From positions 1-64,000 of the forward strand of contig JAHBSF010000026.1 in the NCBI GenBank assembly GCA_019639255.1: DNA of 64,000 bases, read 5' to 3'. This stretch comes from Acidobacteriota bacterium. Lineage in GTDB: Bacteria; Acidobacteriota; Blastocatellia; RBC074. How positions within the stretch are numbered: position 1 is the stretch's first letter; each line of letters begins with the position of its first letter. The translations under genes were made by a program, and so were the position numbers. Shown here one piece after another: positions 57,431 through 64,000 of this stretch. The notes under the pieces are model-generated. The model did no database searches. It was not told the DNA's origin and worked only from the letters and a program-made list of their open reading frames with translations.

Positions 57431-58197
57431 TTATCGCGCGGTTTGCGGGGGCGGGCCGGCATCGCGAGCGTCCCGTAATGCTGGAGCATCTCGGTGTAGG
57501 AGCGCGTCAGCAGGGGTTCATAACGGCAGGGCCGGGTGACCCCGCTCCTGAGATTATCCGGGATAATCAACTCCGGCACGCCGTCAAAGAAGCTGAAGGC
57601 GCGCACGTGCGAGGAGATCCATTCCGGGAGGCTCTGGCTGAAGGTGGCCTCGGCGTATGTGTAGTTTGAGGCTCCGAGCACGGCGACGAAGATCTGCGCC
57701 CGGCGTTCCTCTCCGGTCGTCAAATCGATGATTGGAACGCTCGGGCCGCAGTAATCGACAAACAGCTTCTCGCCGGCGCGATGCGTTTGGCGCAGCGTCA
57801 CGCGCAGGTGCTGCTGCCACTCCTGATACAGGACGCAGAACTGCGTGTAGCGATAATGGTTGGTGGGATACTCGGCGCTGTACTCTTCCCACAGCAATTG
57901 CCGGGTGACGCCCTTGCGCTTGAGTTCGAGATGGATCTGGGCGAAATCGGGCAGGACTTTCGCTCCTGCAACACCAGGTTCTGCGAGACCAGAAAGTCGG
58001 CCTCTCAACTCCGTTTCGCTCAGCCCCTCGGGCAAAGGCCAGGGGAGTCCGGCGACGACGGCCGCCCCCAGATATTTATTCACCACCCCGACCGAGAGTC
58101 CGGTCACGGCGGCAATCTGACGTTGGGAGAGATGGGCTTCATAGTGAAGCCGGAGCAGTTCTTTGATTTGGCGCATAGAGATTGGTCTGACGGGCAT
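57431..58197 (-). pseudogene. istA: IstA transposase, N-terminal part (split by insertion)
   Basis: The first 255 residues of IS21 IstA: an HTH (about 5-45, [20 protein letters not shown]), then the RNase H-like core with [15 protein letters not shown] carrying the first catalytic Asp and [12 protein letters not shown] the second. It stops in PRKPRDK at the transposon junction; the residues that follow in frame are read from the inserted element. The rest is at 53317-54104. Confidence 0.92.
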
Positions 58198-58279
58198 CGC
58201 TTTGCTTTTCCTCTTTTGAAAAAGAAAAGCGTCCCTCAGTCCTCCACTTATCTCCAGCGCCGGCCTTCAAATTGCGGGT

Positions 58280-58441
58280 GTTCACGATCACCGAAATCGG
58301 TGTTCACGTTGCCGGAATCGCACAAGTGCAAGATTTCGCTGACACCCCCAATAGTGTTCACGTTCGGCCGAAATCGGCGTTCACGTTCCCGCGAAACGTG
58401 TGTTCACGTTCGAGCGAAATGAGTGTTCACGTTCGAGCGAA
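58280..58441. repeat. IS21 terminal repeats (GTTCACG array)
   Basis: Six copies of GTTCACG (at 58280, 58302, 58356, 58379, 58402 and 58425), most within a longer TGTTCACGTTCGAGCGAAA unit, upstream of istA. IS21-family ends carry such multiple transposase-binding repeats. The outermost copies mark the element end, near 58445, inside the IS701-type gene. Confidence 0.85.
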
Positions 58442-59308
58442 ATATGCAATCGGTTGATCGAGGCTCAACACGCGTGGGCGCGAGATGGCTCGGCCTTTTT
58501 TTTGCGGGTCTTTCGTCGGCAATCCGACCACCGGCTTGCTCAGATAGACTTTCGTGTCGACCGGCACGTCAGCCATATATATCAAACCCGCGGACGCCAG
58601 CTTTCGGCGCAGCCAGTAACTGCGTCCGTAGAGTGTGTCGCAACAGACCCATTCAAAGGGCAGCCCCTCATTGGCAACTCGTTCGATCATTTGCCAGCCC
58701 AACTCCATCTTGGTAGCAAATCTCCGATCGGGAGGAACGTTGAGTCGGCGCCGCTCTTTGGACATCTCTCGGCTAAACCAGTGTTGAGGCAGAAACAATT
58801 CGCCATCAATCCAAGTCCAAATCCCATCCTTGGCGTAGGCCAGGAAAGTCCCGACCTGACTCATCTCGATCTTGCCCAGACGACCATTATGTTGACGACC
58901 TGCTCCGGCCGTCTTCTCCGAAGCTTTATTGTTGGCGCTTTCATCCAATATCAACGCCCCGCCACTGGCAAACTCCGGGGTTTGGCGAATCTCTTCGCGC
59001 ATTTGCGACAGCACTTCTTGTGTTTCCCACGGCGAATTGCTCATAAAATGATGCACGTTCTGAGGAGAGCATCCGGCTGTGCGCGCAAAATTGCTGAAAT
59101 TGCTTTCGCTCTTCATCCTCAACATCGCGCTCAGATATTCCAGAGCGTAATAGCTTGTGTCCCGCGTCTGAGTCTCAAAACACTCGGCGTATCGTTCCCA
59201 GAATTCATAGAGTCGAGTCCCGAGGTTGTTGATCTCGGCTCTGGACAGCCCCCACGCCTCGCGCTCATAAACCTTGCTTTTTTTCTCATGCTCTGTGCTG
59301 GCACGCAT
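58442..59308 (-). pseudogene. IS701-type transposase, C-terminus removed
   Basis: About 285 residues of a DDE transposase related to IS701. It opens near RASTEHEKKSKVYEREAWGL, has the ALILDESANNKASEKTAG active-site stretch with the first Asp, then ARQ-like GRQHNGRLGKIEMSQVGTFL, and ends at RVLSLDQPI where the IS21 end begins. A full IS701 transposase has roughly 400 residues, so the catalytic triad is incomplete. It is the outermost host of the nested stack. Confidence 0.85.
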
Positions 59309-59396
59309 TTGTTAGGGCTGCCAGCTTTTCGCTTATTTATCAATTGGTTAGCGCTCGATTTTTCGTGCCCGAGAATGTGACATTGTCGAGGTAATT
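59309..59396. mobile_element. Right end region of the IS701-type element
   Basis: These 88 bases upstream of the transposase start should contain the element's end and promoter. I cannot identify the terminal inverted repeat with certainty because the other end was lost with the IS21 insertion and deletion. Confidence 0.4.
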
Positions 59397-59474
59397 ACCA
59401 AAATTTTTACCGAAAAGGTGAATATTTCCGTCTGTTCCGTCTATTTTTCGTTTGTTCCGTTATCTCTCTTTATT
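59397..59474. repeat. Hairpin H18, right arm only
   Basis: The sequence TATTTCCGTCTGTTCCGTCT and the ending CGTTTGTTCCGTTATCTCTC is the full right arm of a GATAAC-type hairpin. The left arm is missing: neither the 59309-59396 flank nor the region after the pyrophosphatase stop (52667) contains it. The mobile stack evidently entered here and a deletion removed the other half. It lies 30 bases from the CHAT gene stop. Confidence 0.85.
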
Positions 59475-59504
59475 TCCCCCAATGTCGTATGGTTTGTTTA
59501 CAGG

Positions 59505-62483
59505 TCAGCGCGGGCTGCCGATAACCATAAAAGCAGCCCAGTAGAACGGATGATGATACCGGGGATCGAACTTTCCGCCCCTCCCCGATAACCTGCTTTC
59601 ACCGCGCCGCATCGCAAGCACGGTCTGCCGCATGGCTTCCGGCTTGCTCATCCCGGTACGCAGCCGTATGTAGAAATCCTCCATCATCTCGGCCGTCGCT
59701 TCGGAATCAACGCGCCACTGACTGACCACAGCCGTGCGCGCACCCGCGCCTAAAAACGCCCACGTCAATCCCACGACTCCCTCGCCCGCGCCTATGCGCC
59801 CGCGCGCAGATTCACACGCCGACAATACGACCGTATCCGCGCGCAACTTGAGGTCGAGGATCTCGTGCGCTTCAAGCAATCCGTCTTCACCATCGCCATC
59901 ACCGGAAGCGAGCAAAAGATACGAATACATCGGATTGGCGTTGTCTATTACGCCGTGCGTCGCAAGATGAATAATGTCGAAATTCGGAGCTTCAGCCTTG
60001 AACCTCGACTCTCCTGCCTGCCCGCCCGTATACACGGCACGGCGATCGCCGGAGAATAAATCACCGATTGATTTAACCTCGACTTCAGCTTCAGGCAGCG
60101 GCTCGAACTGAAAATTATCCTGAGATTCGCCGGATCGCTTTACCGACTCTCTGCCCGTCGTAGGATTCCCAAAACCAAGAAATGTTGCTGTATCGAGAGC
60201 CGGGATCGATGCACCATCAGGCCGACTGCGGGATTCGATGTCATTAAGAATGCTCAGAGACGGAGCATAAAAGATACTGTAATCCTCAACAAGAAACCGA
60301 CTCCCATTAGATTGGAGTACTTGAAATGGTACTTCCCATAAAATATCATCAGGAATTATGCAGAGGGTTGCCGCTCCCTGAATGTACGGTTCTATCGGTC
60401 TGACTAGAAGATCGTACATTTCACGAGCCTGAGACTCATAAAGAGGGTGCCGCTGTGCCATCATTAAATGTAATTGGTGAACTCGTTTGCCTAGCTCATC
60501 TTTGCTGATCTTTACTGTGATTCCTGTCAATGGTGTTTTGGTACTGTCTTTGTGTAGAGAAGTAATAAATATAACAAATTGGGTATTGGTAACCAAATAA
60601 TTGACAAGTACTGCTTTCTGATGATGGTTTGGCTGGTTAAGTGTTAGCTGAGAACCCGAAGACAAAGGGTGTGCTTGAAGGGCATGATTTGAATAGAATA
60701 AAATCTCTTTATTCCTCAATAATAGCCCTTGACTTGCAAGCATTTGCAGTTCAAATTCAAGTGGCATAGCAGTATTGCTTTGTGACGTTAGTCTGAGCTT
60801 CTCTTGATAGCTTATGTTGTTGCTCTTGCTAATCTCTTTGTTTAAATGCTTGCCTTCAAAAAGTGAAAGGGGGTAAGGATATTTATGATATATAGTATTA
60901 TTATAATGAAGATATTCTAGTAGTGTCCTTGCTTTAGATTGTTCAGTGTAAGTTAGAGCTTTATCTAGGTTGCCTTCATCTACCAATAGCTCAATAAGCA
61001 GATGGTAAGGATGAATTCTTCTTTCAAAAAACATGTGGCGTGATTGTAGATCTCCTATGATGGTGCCCCGCATTATGTCAAGTTGATGAATTGCAGTGCT
61101 AAGATATTCGATTGCTTGTTCGGGACGATTACTTTGAACATAGGATTGCGCTATTATAGAAGCGCAGAGCTGAGAGAGTGCTGTAAGTCCTAGTTGCTGT
61201 GAGATTTGAGCTGATTCTTGCGCCAAAGAAATCGCTTGCTGGGGCCGCCCTAAAGCATTATAAAGTTCCGCTTTCTTCAATCGGATCTCAGCGAATCTTA
61301 TAATATCAGAAGACTGCAATGCCAGTTTTTCGCTTGAGTTTAGTTCGCGCAATGCAGCTGCTAACTGTCCTTGATGCTGTAGCACTGTTCCTATATTTTG
61401 TCTGATTAAGGCAACTGTCTCAATGTCACTCAATGCTATGGCAGTTTCTAAGCTCTGTGAAAAATGTCGGTGTGCTTTTTGGGAGTGCCCTTGTCTCAGC
61501 TCGCTGATGCCTAAGCCTAAAATCGCTTTTGCTTGTTCAAGAGGCAAATGATTGACTCGAGCTTTGGTTGCACATTCTCTGAAATAGGTGCTTGCTTGAT
61601 AGTAATTGTCTTGCCTTAAGTAAAGCGCTCCAAGATTAAGAAGAGTTGAAGCTTCTTTGCTGCTGAGGTTTCTAGTTTTAGATAGTTTTAGTGCTAAGTT
61701 CAAGTATTTTAGTGCTAAACGATAATTACCAATAGTGCTAAAAATCTCTCCAAGTCCATTTAGAGCATCACAAATATCTGCACCATAAAGCGGAAGAGTT
61801 GTTTCGGCTTTCTGGAATAGTTTAAGTGCTTCATTATAGTTCAAAACTGCAGCGTCGAAATGGACATTATGATGATTGATATTTGCCAAAAGTAACCGTG
61901 CATATCCTGCACTGTGGATGACTGACCAAACCGGAGAGTCTGCCTTGGTATTTAGGTGTTTACTTGTAATCTTAAGAATCTCTTCTGCACAAGATCTAGC
62001 GGCAGAATAATCTCCTATTGCATTATAGGATCGACCAAGCGATGCAAGCGATTGTAGCAGTTCTATCTGGTGGTTAAATTCTGAAGATATGTGACAGCTG
62101 TGGATATATGATGTTATTGCTTCCTTGTGCTTCCCTGCAAATGCTAAGTGCCTAGCAATCCCATAATGACTCAAAGCAATTAATCTGCTATCTTTAAGTG
62201 CTTTTGCTATTTGGAGTGCATATTTATAATGTCGAAGAGAGTGGGTGATATCAGTTTTGGTAGAGTGAAAAGACGCTTGAGTTGCTAACCATTGCCATAA
62301 TCTAGGAGTAGCATGCTGGTGATATTTCTTTATAAGCTCCTCAATTGCTGGGCTATCAGCGCCGGCTAGCCTATTGATTGCAATAAATAGCTCTGTGTCA
62401 CTTCTTACAGTTATTGGTGAATCGTAAGCTTTTGTTGTGCTGATTATCGTTACAGATAATGCTAAAAGTAAGTAATAATGCAT
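59505..62483 (-). CDS. TPR-CHAT (caspase-like) protein with mosaic composition
   Basis: A 992-residue protein: signal peptide (about 1-19), at least ten TPR-like helical pairs (about 60-480), a middle linker and a C-terminal CHAT domain (about 700-992). The cysteine protease dyad is His843 in IHLATHG and Cys890 in LSACES, both intact. CHAT-TPR proteins are widespread; several act as peptidases in stress, defence or signalling systems, but here the signal peptide suggests a periplasmic location. The gene is AT-rich from about 60,200 to its start at 62483, yet GC-rich like the rest of the genome in the CHAT end, a switch inside one frame. A hairpin remnant follows the stop. Confidence 0.9.
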   Translation of the reverse strand: MHYYLLLALSVTIISTTKAYDSPITVRSDTELFIAINRLAGADSPAIEELIKKYHQHATPRLWQWLATQASFHSTKTDITHSLRHYKYALQIAKALKDSRLIALSHYGIARHLAFAGKHKEAITSYIHSCHISSEFNHQIELLQSLASLGRSYNAIGDYSAARSCAEEILKITSKHLNTKADSPVWSVIHSAGYARLLLANINHHNVHFDAAVLNYNEALKLFQKAETTLPLYGADICDALNGLGEIFSTIGNYRLALKYLNLALKLSKTRNLSSKEASTLLNLGALYLRQDNYYQASTYFRECATKARVNHLPLEQAKAILGLGISELRQGHSQKAHRHFSQSLETAIALSDIETVALIRQNIGTVLQHQGQLAAALRELNSSEKLALQSSDIIRFAEIRLKKAELYNALGRPQQAISLAQESAQISQQLGLTALSQLCASIIAQSYVQSNRPEQAIEYLSTAIHQLDIMRGTIIGDLQSRHMFFERRIHPYHLLIELLVDEGNLDKALTYTEQSKARTLLEYLHYNNTIYHKYPYPLSLFEGKHLNKEISKSNNISYQEKLRLTSQSNTAMPLEFELQMLASQGLLLRNKEILFYSNHALQAHPLSSGSQLTLNQPNHHQKAVLVNYLVTNTQFVIFITSLHKDSTKTPLTGITVKISKDELGKRVHQLHLMMAQRHPLYESQAREMYDLLVRPIEPYIQGAATLCIIPDDILWEVPFQVLQSNGSRFLVEDYSIFYAPSLSILNDIESRSRPDGASIPALDTATFLGFGNPTTGRESVKRSGESQDNFQFEPLPEAEVEVKSIGDLFSGDRRAVYTGGQAGESRFKAEAPNFDIIHLATHGVIDNANPMYSYLLLASGDGDGEDGLLEAHEILDLKLRADTVVLSACESARGRIGAGEGVVGLTWAFLGAGARTAVVSQWRVDSEATAEMMEDFYIRLRTGMSKPEAMRQTVLAMRRGESRLSGRGGKFDPRYHHPFYWAAFMVIGSPR

Positions 62484-62595
62484 GGTGTAACTCTAGATCC
62501 TGTTATTAACTTTGGGACTAACATTGAGCGATAACATCGACAAAGCGTTTGGTAGTTACTCACTGGTTTCGTGACAATTTGGTATCCCCGTAAGG
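62484..62595. other. Upstream region of the CHAT gene
   Basis: This AT-rich stretch separates the CHAT gene from the IS3 element. It should hold the CHAT promoter, but I cannot place it. The IS3 insertion is about 110 bases upstream of the start, so it may affect expression. Confidence 0.35.
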
Positions 62596-63837
62596 TGCTC
62601 CCCATTGTCAAGACAAAAAATCGGGCAAAATAAGGTGGTTCGCTGTGTCGATGAAATCAAGCGTTTAACTGAGCGAAGACTGCCGCCGGCGTTCTGTAAT
62701 CGAGCGACTGGTGCAGTCGATGATGGTTATAGAAGTTGAAATATCGGCCAAGTCCGAGAATCGCATCCGGGACGTGGAGATAATCGTGGAGATAGACCTC
62801 TTCAAACTTGAGGCTGCGCCAGAGACGTTCGATGAAGATGTTGTCGAGCGCCCGGCCGCGACCGTCCATGCTGATCTGGATGCCTTGTTGAAGGAGTCGA
62901 TCGGTAAAAGCCGTCGAGGTAAACTGCGAACCCTGATCGGAGTTGAAAATTTCCGGCCTGCCGAAGGCCAGAGCACGATCCAGGGTGCTGAGGCAGAACT
63001 CGGTGTCGAGCGTCACCGAGACCTCCCAACTCAGAACCTAACGTGAAAACCAGTCGATGATCGCCACCAGATAAATGAAGCCGCCCATCATGCGAATATA
63101 TGTAATGTCGGTTGACCAAACTTGATTCGGTCGCAGTATGGGGACGCCGCGCAGCAGATACGGATAAATCCGATGCCCTGGCGCCGGATGTGACAACCGA
63201 GGTCTTTGATAAATCGCTTCCAGGCCCATCAATCGCAACAATCGACGAGTGCGCTTCTCGTTGACCGGGTACCCTTCAGTGCGCAGCCAGGCCGTCATCT
63301 TGCGCACTCCATAGAATGGCGTCCGCGTATATTGCTCGTCGAGCAATCGCATCAACTGCAGGTTCTCGTTGCTTTCGCCCCGCGGGTGATAATAAAGGCT
63401 CCCGCGAGAGAGCCCGAGCAGCTCACATTGCCGCGTCAGGCTCAACCGCGGGTGGTCCGGCTCGATCATACGCCGTTTCTCATCAACTGAGCGGTCCAAC
63501 TTTTTTTTGAGCCAGTCGAGTTCGACTTTCATTTGCCCGATCTGCTGATAGAGCTGTGCTCTTAATTCTTCTTCTTCCTGGGCGCTGCGCGCAGGCGCCC
63601 GCGAGAATACTTCGGGCATTTGCTTTATTGCCTGCTGCTTCCATTGCAGCACCTGGTTGGGATGTACTCCATATTGCGTCGCAATCTGATTGATTGTCGT
63701 TTGCCCTTTGATCGCCTCCAGCGCGATCCGCGCTTTGAGATCTGCGGTGTATGTTTTTCGCTGCTTGCTCATCTCTTTTCCCTCCCTGGTCAGCAGCGAT
63801 TTTACACCTTAATTGCCTGTCTAAATTTTGGGGAGCA
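62596..63837. mobile_element. IS3-family element, about 1.24 kb
   Basis: The ends carry an inverted repeat: TGCTCCCCATTGTCAAGACA at the left and TGCTCCCCAAAATTTAGACA read inward from the right. The transposase gene fills the inside. I find no clear target duplication at the edges. It lies upstream of the CHAT gene. Confidence 0.88.
62657..63772 (-). pseudogene. IS3-family transposase with in-frame amber codon
   Basis: The frame encodes both the OrfA HTH region (AIKGQTTINQIATQYGVHPN) and the OrfB catalytic core without the usual frameshift, joined at LKKKLDRSVDEKRRM where eight A residues lie. At the conserved spot after AIIDWFSR a TAG replaces the expected Tyr codon, then the core resumes (VLSWEVS, then TLDTEFCLSTLDRALAFGRP). 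The DDE residues are all intact: Asp in STDITYIR, Asp in FNSDQGSQF and Glu in ERLWRSLKFEEV. Without suppression the protein would be cut short. Confidence 0.9.
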
Positions 63838-64000
63838 TCATACTTCTCTTTCTCTCCCGTCTCCGCACGTGGTTCCTTCTCCTGCCCCCTTGCCTCGCTC
63901 TCCTCCCCTTCTTTTCCCTCTCCTTCTACACTCCTCTCCACGCCCTTCTCCTTCTCTCCCATCCGCTCATCCGTTCGCGGCCCGAACAGCATTCGCTTCA
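63838..64000. other. Pyrimidine-rich low-complexity tail
   Basis: The plus strand is nearly all C and T (for example CTTTCTCTCCCGTCTCC). A long minus-strand frame through it is mostly Glu/Lys/Gly and looks like composition, not a protein. Purine/pyrimidine strand bias of this kind can form triplex DNA, but the window ends before its extent is clear. Confidence 0.4.

Larger units (their letters stand above)
54105..57433. mobile_element. Serine-recombinase transposon inserted in istA
   Basis: The element covers everything between the two istA halves, about 3.3 kb. The left junction reads GGCTTTATAAAA and the right one AGACTTATCGCG; the shared TTAT is the likely crossover core, and removing the element restores GGCTTTATCGCG, the istA reading frame. 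Cargo: a DUF5372-like frame, an HTH gene, a short linker gene and a large serine recombinase. No terminal inverted repeats are seen, as expected for a serine-recombinase mobile unit. GC content is visibly lower than in the host genes. Confidence 0.85.

Noticed and set aside
53317-58197. Two independent IS21 transposase genes instead of one split gene
   Set aside because: The N-terminal and C-terminal parts do not overlap in family coverage and meet exactly at PRDK/AKVE, so one split gene explains both.
63483-63992. 169-residue Glu/Lys/Gly-rich minus-strand frame at the right edge
   Set aside because: It is low-complexity purine-strand sequence and overlaps the IS3 transposase and its end, so it is unlikely to be a protein.

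Overview
The window reads as one GC-rich chromosome segment of a Gram-negative, menaquinone-using, heme-making heterotroph. The gene families (hspR-linked dnaK operon, LolA/LolD-like proteins, a long TPR-CHAT protein, several TlpA-like proteins, DUF969/DUF979) would fit Acidobacteriota, perhaps Blastocatellia, but that is inference from family content; there is no rRNA or tRNA gene to confirm it. No CRISPR array, prophage or rRNA operon was seen.

Layout. 1-1556: cdaR (cut by the window edge) and cdaA, the cyclic-di-AMP synthase module, on the minus strand. 1997-9872: a transpeptidase-domain PBP, menG, an M16-like protein without its zinc motif, a DinB-like protein, a metallophosphatase, a pgsA-like enzyme and an AI-2E-family permease. 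9951-14384: a heat-shock cluster, dnaK - hsp20 - dnaJ - hspR, with a sigma70-like promoter overlapped by a HAIR-like operator upstream of dnaK, so HspR probably represses its own cluster. 14399-29623: trmJ-like methyltransferase, O-antigen/capsule export permease and glycosyltransferase, NlpC/P60 protein, aldo-keto reductase, DUF969/DUF979, M24 peptidase, a gamma-lyase-family PLP enzyme, hemF and two oligopeptide ABC ATPases. 29949-34384: a Lol-like cassette (lipoprotein, permease, ATPase, small membrane protein, LolA-like carrier). 34536-46636: radical SAM protein, pyruvate kinase, three TlpA-like thioredoxins, yacG, a lipoprotein formylglycine-generating enzyme with both active-site cysteines, a TPR protein, mutS and a Mrr_N nuclease-like protein. 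46745-52667: two divergently transcribed membrane pyrophosphatases of different subfamilies around a PP2C phosphatase. 52668-59400: a nested stack of mobile DNA. 59505-62483: a TPR-CHAT protease-like gene whose base composition changes inside the gene. 62596-63837: an IS3-type element with a nonsense codon.

The most unusual signal is not a gene. Eighteen sites carry members of an intergenic long-hairpin family (about 75-120 bp, arms up to 51 bp perfectly paired) built from GGAA/GAAA-type words. Nearly all lie within a few tens of bases of a stop codon, and none lies between divergent genes. The arm sequence differs from locus to locus while the two arms of one hairpin still match, the pattern expected when structure is maintained. 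In some genes the hairpin supplies the stop codon or the last residues. A second family of three composite palindromes of about 230-300 bp sits inside or beside operons.

The mobile stack is readable: an IS701-type transposase gene is cut by an IS21-type element; the istA of that element is in turn split by a roughly 3.3 kb serine-recombinase transposon (DUF5372-like, HTH, linker and large serine recombinase genes), with a likely -1 frameshift heptamer between HTH and linker genes. The istB end of the IS21 element is lost and abuts an IS481-like scrap, and one hairpin next to the stack has lost its partner arm.
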